Assembly (NCBI GenBank): GCA_028023455.1 | Contig: JAQFVV010006552.1 | Coordinates: forward strand, 122,001 to 186,000 | Reading direction: 5' to 3' | From: Epiperipatus broadwayi | Lineage: Eukaryota; Onychophora; Udeonychophora; Euonychophora; Peripatidae | DNA length: 64,000 bases | In this document: positions 13,696-29,577 of the stretch, piece after piece | Numbering within the stretch: position 1 is the stretch's first letter | Layout: each line of letters starts with the position of its first letter | The notes under the pieces: model-generated | Seen by the model: only the letters and a program-made list of their open reading frames with translations | Databases searched by the model: none | Told to the model about the DNA's origin: nothing | Translations under genes and position numbers: made by a program

Positions 13696-13710
13696 AGAAA
13701 AGATAAAAAG

Positions 13711-13742
<32 letters not shown>

Positions 13743-13774
13743 CTTTTTATCTTTTCTATTTAAATAAATAAGTA

Positions 13775-13810
<36 letters not shown>

Positions 13811-13827
13811 TACTTATTTATTTAAAT
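13696..13827. repeat. Two abutting hairpins with (TA)n loops
   Basis: Hairpin one (13696-13757) has 17-bp arms AGAAAAGATAAAAAGTT and its exact complement around a (TA)n loop. Hairpin two (13758-13827) begins at the next base, with arms ATTTAAATAAATAAGTAGAC and complement around another (TA)n loop. Both stems are perfect. Confidence 0.85.
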
Positions 13828-14169
13828 ACTAATAGTTTTGGATTAGACAGATCATCATTCTGAATATATACTGTAAATTGAAATTATTTTAGTATCAAAA
13901 ACAGGTTTATTTAACTATGTTTACAATAAAGAAAAAATTATAAAATAACATTAAATTTGGCAATACATTTATAAACCATTAAATTACTTAATGTCCAATA
14001 TTAATAAGATTCCATGTGGAATTTGCTATTAGGTGAGGAGCTAACTTCAAATCTCTTTCTTTGATATCTTTTAATTTTTAATTTTTTAATTATGCAGAAT
14101 TACATTGTATAACAATAAATGTTTGTAATTAACATGCATATTAAATATTAAAATAACATTAAACCATCT
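13828..14169. other. AT-rich DNA, nothing recognised
   Basis: No open frame or repeat of note lies between the twin hairpins and the LINE fragment. Confidence 0.5.
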
Positions 14170-14620
14170 TAAGGTTTTTAATAAATGTGTTTTACCAGAT
14201 CTTAATTATGGATCTGAGACTTGAACACTTAGTAGAAGATCAATACAGAGACTTCAGAGCGCTGAAAGAAGTATGGAGAGTCACATGTTAGGAGTAATAA
14301 GAAAAGATTGAAAATGCAATATATGGGTAAGAGAACAAACTCGTGTTACTGACATTCTTTAAAGAATTAAAAGATTGGAATTGGTGTGGAAATATTGTTA
14401 GATGAGATGATAAAAATGAACAATTGAAATCTTAAACTGAATTCCAAGAGATTGTAAAAAAACCAAGAAAAAGACCACATGCGAGATAGATGAATGAAAT
14501 AATAAAGTGTGCAGGGATAATGTGGAGAACAAAGACTATAAAGATCAGAGAAGATGGATTGAATTTTTAGAGACATTCCTCCTGCAGTGGATTGATAACA
14601 ATTGACAATGATGATGATGA
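14170..14620 (+). pseudogene. 5'-truncated RTE LINE fragment (RT C-terminus and 3' end)
   Basis: This piece is collinear with the last ~430 bp of the LINE at 53810-54246. It shares CTTATGGATCTGAGACTTG-like sequence near 14198, then the region encoding the RTE C-terminal arginine/lysine-rich stretch, and ends in the same 3' tail of GATGATGATGATTA. It starts abruptly inside the RT domain, as expected for 5' truncation during target-primed reverse transcription. The frame carries many stops and substitutions relative to the 54 kb copy. It encodes nothing functional. Confidence 0.85.
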
Positions 14621-15774
14621 TTATTACAACATTATAGAATTATCTATTAGTAAAATTGTTGATTATAACTTATAGAAATGAATGATATTCTGATATTCGT
14701 AAAAATCACCATTTCTTTCTAACATTATACTTGAATATTAAAATACAAGTGATAAAAAGACTTGATTTTTTATTATGTTTAACATAGTAATAAAGACTAA
14801 TATATACATAATATAATAATATATTTTCCAGGCATTTTAATAATGAATTACAGATTATAATCCATTTTAGTTATTAAATTAAAAGAAAATATTGCTTAAA
14901 TTAAGTATCAACTATGATGAGAAGAAAACTAATATAAAGTAACCTTAATATAAATAAATGTTTAAAATCAAACCATTTTGAATAATATTTATTTTTAATT
15001 ATAAAGTCCCAATCAACCGTTAGCTAAGTATCCCTTGGCTTAAAATTTTAAATAATTATTTTTATATGCACTTTATGAATACACTTATATACTCTTAATA
15101 ATATTAACATTATATTTATTTCTTTTTTATCTAGATAATAATAGGTTACATATGTTTACGATTAAATTAACAATAATAAAACTTCCGTTTATAATCTGGT
15201 ATTAAATTTTTGCTTTCGATAAAGAAAAACAGTTTGTAGCCAATATATGTTATTTAATTTTCTCTGTGATAAGTTGATAACCAAGTTTAATTTTTGTTAT
15301 CGGAGAAAAAAAATATTTTTCAATTCCACATATCATCCTATCAGATGATTCTGACATTTTTATTTTTCAGCATCACTGATAGACTTTTCCCCCTCTTTTT
15401 TCTATGAACATTGAGTATTTTAACATCACAGTAGAAATCTCCTGAGATTGTGGCTATTCTTTTTAACAAACAGCTTCAAGAATTGATTAAAAAGCAGATC
15501 TAAAAAAAAATGAAATAATATAAAGTAAAAAGTTTAACAAAGTAAAAGAAATGTAGATAATTTAATAAATTAAAATACTACTGAGTAATATATATATAAT
15601 ATTTGTAAAATTTGCTATCGCAAAGGCAAATAGAATCTCATTCATATACCTATATACATAAATATATACATGTTGTAACGGAGTAGAAAGATGATTTAGA
15701 AATAATAACAAATGTTTTATTATATTGGATGCAATAAGGTTAAAGAAAATAATTAGCATTTTATCATCAGAAAT
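14621..15774. other. AT-rich DNA, nothing recognised
   Basis: No gene or element boundary is visible. A minus-strand open frame near 15562-15759 is low-complexity and not supported. Confidence 0.5.
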
Positions 15775-15870
15775 AAGTCTAGTCGCTTTGCAAGCAAGTA
15801 GTTGGTTGCAGATGGTTGTGGGTTCGCGTCCCGGCCGGTGCTATGACATAGGAAAAAAAAATAAACATTA
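15775..15870 (+). repeat. tRNA-derived SINE piece or tRNA pseudogene
   Basis: The string GTGGGTTCGCGTCCCGGCCG (15818-15837) contains a good Pol III B box (GGTTCGCGTCC), preceded by a tRNA-like stretch with GCAAGCAAGTAGTTGGTTGC and followed by an A-run. It is GC-rich against very AT-rich surroundings. No clean cloverleaf with an anticodon stem can be drawn, so a functional tRNA is unlikely. The A box is weak. Confidence 0.55.
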
Positions 15871-16117
15871 ACATCACTAGGAAATAATCAACTGACATAC
15901 TTTGTGACTGGTTTTTAAAAAGGCATACTGTAAAATAATATGTAATTGAGTGTAAAAAGACTTAATATTGTACAATTAGAAATATTACAATTTCTGCTAT
16001 TGCATGTAAAAATATACGAGAGCTAAATTAATTACAAAACCATGTATATATATAGTGACCATTTAAATGCAAGCTTAAAAGTAAGTTACAAAATTTAACT
16101 TGTTTTATTAATTATTA

Positions 16118-16480
16118 TAAGTGTACCTTTGATGGCTTTTGCGATGCTGTATTGCAGAGGCTATTACTATATGGTGAAACTGAGCTGAATTCAGACCAAT
16201 ATAGCTATCTGGTTTACAAAGCTGGATTTGAAGACATTTATGTGTCTGAAAAGTTCAGACTTTCAAATTGATAGAAACGTGTTTTATAAGTGCTGAAATT
16301 TGAGTTAGTATTTTAAATCTAGTTTTTAGAGTCCCATCCCCTCCATTGAGGTGAGCCATAAACTCGAAACCAATTGGTCTGGAGACAGGAACTTAACGAT
16401 AGAGATTTTGAATGCTTTCTCTTTCTGCTCTTATAAAAATAATACTTGTTTACAGTTATTGGTAAGCTCCATCTAGTGAT
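16118..16480 (-). repeat. Diverged solo unit of the 2-4 kb fold-back repeat
   Basis: The order of landmarks matches the minus-strand units at 3340-4100: TGTACCTTTGATGGCTTTTG, ATTGCAGAGGC, GTGAAACTGAGCTGA, a GAAGACATT block and an ATAGAAAC block. Past about 16320 it contains a different stretch (CCCATCCCCTCCATTGAGG) not found in the array units. It shows that the array unit is a dispersed family member rather than only a local satellite. Confidence 0.75.
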
Positions 16481-16518
16481 TATATATATAAAATACATAT
16501 TTTGCGGGGATTTTGGTT

Positions 16519-16520
<2 letters not shown>

Positions 16521-16571
<51 letters not shown>
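16521..16571. repeat. (TA)n microsatellite
   Basis: An uninterrupted TA tract of about 25 repeats. Confidence 0.95.
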
Positions 16572-16573
<2 letters not shown>

Positions 16574-16971
16574 TGTCCATATATAAATTAATAGTTATCA
16601 GAAAATTTATAATAAAGTTAACTTGGTGGATTTTAAAACTTACTCTTTGTGTCATCTAAATAATTTTAAAGAAAATTATATAGAAATCATCATACATATC
16701 AAACTGTCAGCAAAATGTTCTCTCTTATTTTTTTAAAATTTTCTTAATGTATGACAACTGTTCATATATGTTGTCAATTTCCAATAGATTCATCTACATA
16801 ATAATGACTGCTACTCTTAGCTTGCTTATATGTCAAAATAACTTCTTAATTGAAAACAGGAGAATAGATACACAATATTTAATCTAGTATTTAGTTAGCT
16901 AAACTATAATAAATTAAAATAATAAATAATACATTTAATAATTAATACAATCATAGTATATATAATTAAGA

Positions 16972-17304
16972 TAGATGTAATTAGAGGGTATTTGGATACA
17001 GATTTTCAAGCTCCAATTAGCCATCCATTCCATTTTCTACAAAGATACACATGAACACATACATGCTAACAGAGCACTCATCAATTGGCCTGCATTATCA
17101 TCTCCCATACAAAAGTATATAATCAGTGTGTAGGAGATAATGGTTTGGACCAAATAATAAGTGCTGTTTTAGAATAAATTATGTCTATTAGAGATTATTT
17201 ATCTTTTTCACATTATGTGGTCATGTGTATCAGTTCTATCAGATGAAGTGAATGACTAAAGGGAGTTTGAAAATCTGGATTCAAATCACCTCTAATTACA
17301 TCTA
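16972..17304. mobile_element. Small TIR element (MITE-like, ~333 bp)
   Basis: The left end TAGATGTAATTAGAGGG...GATTTTCAAGCTCC and the right end (reverse complement TAGATGTAATTAGAGGTG...GATTTTCAAACTCC) form imperfect inverted repeats of about 40 bp. The interior has no open frame. No target-site duplication is clear; TA dinucleotides at both ends would be compatible with a TA-target family, but that is inference. A related half-element lies at about 17866-17920. Confidence 0.7.
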
Positions 17305-17408
17305 GTTTAAGTATATGGACTATACTTGTATTTTTATTACATATTCAATCTGTAGTTTGCCCTTTCCTCTTCTGGGTATTTAAATTCCTTAAGATCTTAC
17401 ATATTATG

Positions 17409-17409
<1 letters not shown>

Positions 17410-17448
<39 letters not shown>
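17410..17448. repeat. (TA)n microsatellite
   Basis: A pure TA tract of about 19 repeats. Confidence 0.95.
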
Positions 17449-17450
<2 letters not shown>

Positions 17451-17767
17451 TATAAATAATACTAACATTTTTACATAATTATGTTTTGTTTACTTAATTA
17501 ATTAAATAAATATTTTGAAATATTTATTTAAAAGTGTTTATTGAAAGCTCTAACTTGTTTACTAATAGTAAATGATTTCAAAGTTGATGTTTGTTAAATT
17601 ACTTCTATATTAGCATTAAAGTTTTAAGATCATACTAAATATTGTGAATAAACTAGAAAAAAAAGTTTTTTATGTGAAAGGAACTCAGTTAATTTTTAAG
17701 ACTTCTGATGATTTGAGATTATTGACAGAATCATTTGTCCAATATAATACATTAGCTAATTTTTTTT

Positions 17768-18017
17768 CAGATTGATACATAAAAATATAAAATTTTATAA
17801 AGGATATAAGTAAAAGTAACAATAATATTATTGAGACACAAGCATAATGTTATACTTACCCCAGATAAAAAGAGGATTTGAATCCAGACTTTCATATCCC
17901 CTTTAATTACAATAATATAATTACATATTTCAGTTTTGTTTTTTTAAAGATTGCATATTAAAAATATAAAATTTATGTAGAAGATGTAATTAAAGGTAAC
18001 AATAACATTATTATATA
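17768..18017. repeat. Direct repeat flanking a partial TIR element
   Basis: A ~70-bp block (17768-17837) recurs at 17946-18017, sharing AAAAATATAAAATTT and AAGGTAACAATAAYATTATT-like strings. Between the copies lies GAGGATTTGAATCCAGACTT, which resembles the inner TIR of the 17.0 kb element. Apart from this, 17305-18215 is unassigned AT-rich DNA. Confidence 0.6.
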
Positions 18018-18215
18018 TTTGTAAAGTTTAATTAATCAATTATTTAACATATTTATATGTGAGTATTGGAAAATATTATAAACTTACAATGCACTAAATA
18101 AGATTTCTTGTAATCAGAGCTTATAAATCAAACATGATATATGATCTATAATGTGTAAAAGTGGGATAGAAAGGAAATCCAATAAACATAGCATCTTCAC
18201 TCTACATATTCTTCT

Positions 18216-18370
18216 ATGTAGACAGATAGATAGATTGATTGATTGATTAATAGACATATAGGTAGATAGTCTAGTAATAGATAAACTGATTGATTGATAG
18301 CCAGATAGGTAGATGGGCTAGTAAATAGATATTAAGTAAATCGGTAAATAAGTGTGTGGATAAATAGTTA
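18216..18370. repeat. Degenerate GATA/GATT tetranucleotide repeat
   Basis: Imperfect tetranucleotide units (GATA, GATT, GGTA variants) run across about 150 bp. Confidence 0.8.
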
Positions 18371-18399
18371 GTTTATTTATAAATGAATACGGTGTATAT

Positions 18400-18403
<4 letters not shown>

Positions 18404-18466
<63 letters not shown>

Positions 18467-18472
18467 AACAAG

Positions 18473-18508
<36 letters not shown>

Positions 18509-18515
18509 CTTGTTT
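18404..18515. repeat. (TC)n-(TA)n tract and adjoining hairpin
   Basis: A TC repeat (18404-18445) passes into TA (18446-18465). A hairpin follows with arms AAACAAGTT (18466-18474) and AACTTGTTT (18507-18515) around a (TA)n loop, the same design as the twin hairpins at 13.7 kb. Confidence 0.85.
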
Positions 18516-23460
<4,945 letters not shown>

Positions 23461-24640
23461 GAGAAATTTTGAGAATGATTTTGATACAGAGATGTCAGAT
23501 TATGTAAGCAAAGCCAATGTGGCTGAAATCAAGGAGGAATAGAAAAACAGTAGTGGGAAAAGTAGTCACAGAAATGGTTATTAATAATCTCAAAAGTCTT
23601 ATATGATGCAAATATTAATTAGAATGGAAGAAAATAATAATAGAATGAAAGAAAATATTAAATATTTAAATAACAAGATGGATGAAACTAGTAAATCTCT
23701 CAATAAGTTAGATGAAAATAGTAAATTTTTGAATACTAAAATGGATGAAAATAGTAAGTGATTAAAAGGAGATACCAAGTCTTCTAAAGAAGATAATAGC
23801 CAATCTTTAAATAATAAGAATGATGAAAATAATAATTTTTAGAGAATATATTACTACTAAATTAGAATCTTTGAATAATAGACTTACATCTATGAATAGT
23901 AAGTTTAAATATAATCAACAAACAATGGATTTAATGAGTAATAGAACATAAGAAAATTGTAAAATGGTAGAACTTTTCAAAGAAGAAATAGAAAATAATT
24001 TTGATCATCTTATTTCAGAATTTAATAAAAATAAAAAAGCAATAAAATCACTGAGAGTAGAAGATAATCAAGTAAATAGCAGACATCAAAAAGAATTTAC
24101 ATATAATACAATAAGAGAAGATAGACAGTTCACATTTGACATTGACTAATGAGTTTCTTGAAATGAAAATTCATGTCAGGGATATTACAGAAGAAAATGA
24201 GGTTATGAAAGGTGAAGTTACTCAGAATAAAATAAATTTAAAGGAAGATATAGAGAAGGATTTAGCTAAAAATTAAAAGAATTAGAGATACAAAAGTTAG
24301 ATAAGCAGAAATATCAATCTAAGATAGTGAAAATATTAAATGACTATAAAAAAAGTTAAACAGCAGACAGAAAGACAGAATTGTATTTTAGAAAAGGATA
24401 CTAGTGAGTGTAAACAAGTCATAGATCAGAACTTAGATAAGTGTAAATATGAGCAGAAAAAATACATGGATCAAATTCTTGGTCAGATAAATTTTTAAGA
24501 AATGTTTCAACAGTTGTATGATCAAGTGAAAGAAATAAAGGATAATCCAAGTAAGAGGACTGAAGTAGGAAAAGAAAAAATGTTTTGCTAGATCTGAAAA
24601 TTTTATAAGCCCACATAGTTTTAATATGATAAATTACTCT
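23461..24640 (+). pseudogene. gag-like coiled-coil region of the Ty3/gypsy relic
   Basis: A start at 23461 reads MRNFENDFDTEMSDYV and so on to a stop at 23540. After frame changes, the region 23600-24150 reads a string of related heptad-like segments rich in Met, Asn, Lys, Asp and Glu (MDETSKSLNKLDENSKFLN, MDENSK). Then comes an intact 61-codon piece at 23964-24149 (MVELFKEEIENNFDHLISEF and onward). Further Lys/Glu-rich fragments follow to about 24600. Repeated MDEN-type coiled-coil segments ahead of a gypsy pol are compatible with the N-terminal part of gag. I see no CCHC zinc knuckle. Identification rests mainly on position upstream of the protease and on coiled-coil character. Confidence 0.5.
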
Positions 24641-25143
24641 AAAATAGTAAAAACAATCAGTTTGATGATAATAATATTTTGAGGGAAATAGTTAACTCTA
24701 GTGAAAGAAGTATTCCATGTAGATAGTGGTTTAAATAGTTCCATGGTTTTACATTTTATTACAACAAAATTTTTTTAGGGGAGATTACATGTAGAATCCC
24801 TCTGAACTTTTGAATAATCTAAAAGAATTAATTTTTTTATGTCCACTTTCAGAAACGGAAAATATAGCAATTTCTAATATTTACCTTTATGGCAGTCACT
24901 TTTTGAGAAACCTAGTACTTAAGGTGATTTTTAAATTTATAATTCTTGCTAGTTTCTGGGGTAGTGATAAACAAATCAAAAGACACTACCAAATTTCACA
25001 AGAAAAATATCATAGTAGTAAATGAAGCTACACAAAATTTTCAGAAGTTAGGCAGAGTGAAATCCCCAACTGCTTCTTCATTATCTGAGAATCAGATAGT
25101 CTGAATTATTTGGCATAATTTATTTAGAAATGTAGAGCAAATA

Positions 25144-25395
25144 TTGATTGCAGCAGAAAGGTACACTATTGATGAAGTATCTGAGATATTAGATTCTTTA
25201 GAAATCACAGAAATATCTAGTGATAGTAGCTTGAAGATGTTAAAAGATAAATACAATTATTCTTTATCTAATATCAACTTAAGTCCCAGTTGGTCATATA
25301 GTACAGGGCCAGGATGGTCTAATCATAATAGTAAGATGAGTATGTCACCTTATCCAAAAGTGATTAGTCAATCCGGGAGACCAAGTACAGAGTAA
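25144..25395 (+). pseudogene. gag-pol linker fragment, unknown function
   Basis: An 83-codon open piece, Ser-rich in its second half (residues ~25-80), lies between the gag-like region and the protease. It matches no domain I can name. Its position suggests the C-terminal part of gag or a gag-protease linker. The frame is lost on both sides. Confidence 0.35.
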
Positions 25396-25484
25396 TCAGC
25401 CATCTACTAGTAGTGTAACCATGATTTTGAAAAACCTGTAGGCATAGCTAAAGATAAAGCCTATAAGTTAAACTAGAAAGATCC

Positions 25485-25757
25485 TTGTATGTTCATTCCT
25501 CTTTGCAAGGTCCCTTTGTTGAAAAAATAGGGAACAATGTGTTGTGTATGCTTAACACTTTAGACTTTGATATTGATTATCTTGAGCCTCTTACTATAGG
25601 GAAACCACCTATAGCATACCAGTGTCCTATCATTACTTTATGTATTCATGATATTAAAATAGAAGCATTAATTGACTCCATAAGTCAAACCTCCATATTA
25701 TCAGAGACAACATATAATAACCTGGTAAGAATGGAAGGTAAATATCTTCATTACTAG
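25485..25757 (+). pseudogene. Retropepsin-like aspartic protease relic
   Basis: The open segment contains CPIITLCIHDIKIEALIDS at about residues 48-66, followed by a SQTSILSETTYNNL-type stretch. This is the usual beginning of a gypsy protease, in which a Lys/Glu-ALIDSG-S sequence carries the catalytic Asp-Ser/Thr-Gly. Here the glycine is replaced by isoleucine (Asp-Ser-Ile-Ser), so the active-site loop is broken. The frame ends at a TAG at 25755-25757; readable sequence continues past it for about 150 bp (a GHVFLIIPGLIYEAIIGSNF-like stretch at ~25855-25916). Confidence 0.7.
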
Positions 25758-26199
25758 TAAAACAAATTCAGGTCACTCTAGAAAATGGAAAGTGGAACAA
25801 ATTGTCTAACACACATATCTGTATTAATTTCACTATAAATAACACTGAGTTTGGGCATGTTTTTCTTATTATACCTGGGCTAATATATGAAGCCATAATA
25901 GGTTCTAACTTCATATTTTAAATAATTATCAGATTGATGTTTGTAACAAGATTTTTGTTTGTTCAGAACAAAAGGCTAAATTTTAATTATGGTATGCATA
26001 ACCTTTCCAATCAATTACATTGCATTTATAATTCATTAAGTTGATGCCAACATAAAGGCTAAAATTGACCTTGTTTATGTGATCACTTCAAAATTAAGTA
26101 ATAATTTGTATCAATCAATGTACTACTTTAAAAGTATCTTTTCAAATGTCCCTAGTATAATAGAAAGATATAAGCACAGTGTTAAATTGAAGTGTAACA

Positions 26200-26860
26200 T
26201 CTGTTTCCAGCAAAAAATGTACCCAATTCCTTACTAATATCAGTATGAGATACAAAGTCAGATTGATACAACACTAGAGTAGAAGATAATAAAGAAGTCC
26301 CATTTCCTTTATGTTAATCCTTTTGTAATTCTAAAGAAGCATGATGACACTATCAGAATTTTCTTAAATGCTCATATGCTTAATTCAGTAACTATACTGG
26401 AGCATGACCTTACTCCACCTGTGCATGAGCTCCTAATTAAATTTCTGTCAATTTTTCCACATTTGATTTGGCAGATAGTTATTGGCAGATACTGCTGCAT
26501 GAGAAATATCAGCAGTATACAACATTTCATTTTCAGGACCAGTCATATATTTTCAGACATATGCTCTTTGCACTCATCAATAATGGTGCTGGCTTATTCA
26601 GATGTTGTGCATGAGTTTTTTAAAACAATTAATGTGGACAATATCATCATTTCTTCTAGTAATATGGCACAGCCCCTGAAACCCTTTACAAATGTTTTTA
26701 AGAATGTTTCTCCAAAAATGTTAAAATTAATCTGGAGAAGTCTACAATTACATCAAAATAAATTACTTTTCTGGGGCATTTAATAAATGAACATGAAATC
26801 CAACTCTATTCAGAAAATATTGTAGCTATTCAATGCTTCACCATGTCAAAGACAGTAAAC
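26200..26860 (+). pseudogene. Ty3/gypsy reverse transcriptase relic
   Basis: Recognisable RT segments in order are VNPFVILKKHDDTIRIFLNA (about 26315-26370), LNSVTILEHDLTPPVHELL (from 26379), then an FHFQDQS-type motif around 26525-26545 that needs a frame change. Last is the catalytic box at about 26629-26650, read as Asn-Val-Asp-Asn-Ile-Ile-Ile-Ser where a functional enzyme has Tyr/Phe-Val/Ala-Asp-Asp. Both the aromatic residue and the second aspartate are lost. The 135-codon open frame at 26376-26783 covers part of this region but leaves the RT frame. Confidence 0.75.
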
Positions 26861-26899
26861 AATTAAAGTTTTTTTCAGTCTATGTAAATATCCCCATAG

Positions 26900-27320
26900 A
26901 TTCTATAAGAACTTTGCTGAAGATACTGTATGTTTATCTAAACTATTAAAGAAAACTAAAAATTGGAGGTGGATCATTAATTATGCTATTGAATTTAACA
27001 AAATTAAGCATAATTTCTTAAAATGTGTAATTTTAACATATCCTGACTTTAATAAAATATTTTATGTGCAGACAGATAGTAGTTACTATGGACTGGGGGT
27101 AATTTTGTATCAATTTGATGAAAATCAGGTACCTTTTATATTATACTTCTTAAGTAGATCCTTAAGAGGAACTTGGTTAAACTACTCTATTACTGAAAAA
27201 AGACCCTAGCTGTTGTCTGGGCTTTTCAGAAGTTGCACCAGTTTTGCCCATGCTCAGAGGTAATCATGTTATTTGACCATAGGAGCTTACAGTTCTTGAA
27301 TCAAATTTTACCTCCATTAT
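26900..27320 (+). pseudogene. Ty3/gypsy RNase H relic
   Basis: The segment LTYPDFNKIFYVQTDSSYYG and the following GVILYQFDENQVPF are read at about 27036-27132. They correspond to the N-terminal catalytic-Asp segment (TDAS-x-x-GxG type) of gypsy RNase H. SRSLRGTWLNYSITEK, around 27155-27200, matches the usual family sequence preceding the catalytic Glu (E-x-E-x-L-A-hydrophobic). TLAVVWAF-like and FDHRSLQFL-like segments follow, the latter close to the TDHxxL motif. Stops and one frameshift interrupt it. Confidence 0.75.
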
Positions 27321-27689
27321 GAGAGACTCCAATCAACTATCATCATATTGAAGGGATTATCCCTGCTGATATTCTTATCCACCACTTTATCTGCTTGTGT
27401 CACAACACCCTGATACTCAAAACATCCTTACTAGCAATGTAGATGTGGTTAGTGATGAATCTATAATTGAAAATTGTAATATTCTAACTATGATTTAAAA
27501 TCAGGATCAGAAGTCAAATAGAATCATAAACTATCTTAAATAATCATGATAATTTAAATAGTAATAGTAAGCATGTTAAAAAATATATTTAAGAAATGTA
27601 AAAGTTATAAAAAATATTCATGTATAAAGTTAGGTCTAGTTAGGGTGAATCATGGAGGATCATAGTGCCTGATTCCATGATTGACAAAC

Positions 27690-28340
27690 TAATCATATAT
27701 GAATCACTGTTGTTATGGGAATTATGGTGCTCCTAAAATTTATATATGTTTTGAAATCAATTTTCTTATTGACATCAAATGTATCATTGTGTAATCAAGC
27801 AAATTAAAACTTGTAATGTTTGCTTAAAATCTAAGAACAGCAGTCAAACCTATGCGGGTGTATTGCAGCCCATAATCTCTAACTGAACTAATGAATTATT
27901 AGTGTTTCATTTTTATGGATCCCATCCACCCTTTAATCAGCAAAAGTTTGTATTAGTTACATATGATATATTGACTAAATTGGTGTCAGCTTATCCTGTA
28001 TGTAAAACAAGTGCTTATTATGTGATTAAATGCATGTTAGAATATTAGTTTCCTTTAGAAGTAAAGCCTGCTATTATTTTAACAGATCATGCAACTACCT
28101 TCATATCTAATAGATGAAGCAGTTAGATTCAAATCCAGAACCTCAAACATATTATGAGTGCCATAAAAAACCTGCAGTCCAATCCCTGCAAATATGTATT
28201 ATTCAGTGTTTATGTAGCCAATGATCATAAAATGTGGTGTTCATAAACTTTGTGTGGTTATGAAGTACATAAATAGTACCTATTTACACCCATCAAATTG
28301 CACTATGGCCAGCATGAGCTATTGATAATAAAAATGTCAT
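27690..28340 (+). pseudogene. Ty3/gypsy integrase relic
   Basis: A zinc-binding-like stretch (His/His ... KTCNVCLKSKN, the CxxC at about 27810-27835) is followed by the catalytic-core start. There, FHFYGSHPP...FVLVTYDILTKLVSAYPV (about 27908-28000) corresponds to the usual D-x-x-GP / hydrophobic-hydrophobic-hydrophobic-D segment. AIILTDHATTFISN near 28071-28115 corresponds to the second catalytic Asp region (SDxGxxF type). The frame is then lost. Weak downstream similarity (HKISTYLHPSNCTMASM-like, ~28265-28310) may be the TGxxPxxLxxG region. Several stops interrupt the sequence. Confidence 0.7.
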
Positions 28341-29577
28341 TGTCAATCATTCATGAAGAAATTGATAATGATAGCATTTTTTTTCAGTATTAGAAATAAT
28401 TTTCTTTAACTTATTACATATACAATTTTCAGAACCTTCAATGACTAAATCCTTTTCTACAATGAAAGACATTTAAGTCAAGCATACAATTAATATTTGA
28501 AAGATACTAATTAAAATTATTATTCTAGTCATTATCAAAGGTTAATTCTTTTAAAGTTTAATAAATTAACTTCTGTTGAGGAATTTTCAATAAATAATTT
28601 TTAACAGTCTATCGGATGTTGGAATTAGATGCTATTCACTTAAAAATGCATACATAAAACAAATGCGGTCTAATAAATGGTTTTAAATCTTTCTTTCTTT
28701 TATAAGTTACACTAAATTTTATTAATTCCTTAATTAAAAGGGAAGTGAGTTCAATAAAGGCAGGTAATATTAGTAACAAATTGGTATAGCACATGATACT
28801 TACATACACTTGAAAATACAAAATCATATTACTTTTCTATTAAAGTTGTTGCATTTCAGATTTATTGCTTAATAAAAAACAACAGTTTCAAGTAAATATC
28901 TTTGCTATGTTTCTTGTATTTCCCAGTTAGATTAGATATGAATGGCCAACACATCTTAAATTCAGCAATGCATATTTGTTTTAAAACACACAAAAAATGA
29001 AATTTTATAAAAATTATCACTGTTATTAAGTTGAAATTATTGCTTTTTCTGTGAATTTTCAAAATCAGTAGAGAGAAAGTGACCACACAAGATGCAGATC
29101 AGACCAGTCCAGACCTCCTCACACACATGTTACCCTTTACATAACATTCCTACCTTAATAGGTAGCCAATCAGTTACCTATTTTTTATGAAATATTTATT
29201 TATGCCTCTGTTAATAAATATTCTAACTACAGCCAGGAAATAAAAAATAAATTACATAACAGTAATTAATTATCATGTTGTAGTTTCTAGTACATTTTAT
29301 TAACTAATTGACCTTTTATAATGTATTAACAAAATAAATTAAATAACTAATAAAATAAATGATTTTATAATATTAGCTCATTGAATTATTCTTCATAATT
29401 TCTATTTATGAGCAGCTCAAAATTATTTTTATTCCAGATTGATATTTTTAATAAATGAATTATAACATTATTTTTTTAAATAAATAATTTTCCTAATTTC
29501 TGTGCAACCACATACATTTACTCACACACACATACTGGAAATTACTGCAATTAACTCATTATCTTAAATTTAACCTG
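28341..29577. other. AT-rich DNA downstream of the Ty3/gypsy relic
   Basis: No 3' LTR, polypurine tract or gene could be supported. Short minus-strand open frames (28636-28827, 28862-29086) show no domain. Confidence 0.45.

Larger units (their letters stand above)
23461..28340 (+). mobile_element. Decayed Ty3/gypsy LTR retrotransposon body
   Basis: The plus strand carries, in order, a coiled-coil gag-like region, an aspartic protease, reverse transcriptase, RNase H and integrase relics, all broken by stops and frameshifts. The order protease-RT-RNase H-integrase is that of Ty3/gypsy, not Ty1/copia. The flanking LTRs were not found, so the ends given are those of the detectable coding relics. 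No region keeps an open frame longer than about 135 codons. It is an old, inactive copy, and its base composition matches its surroundings. Confidence 0.8.
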
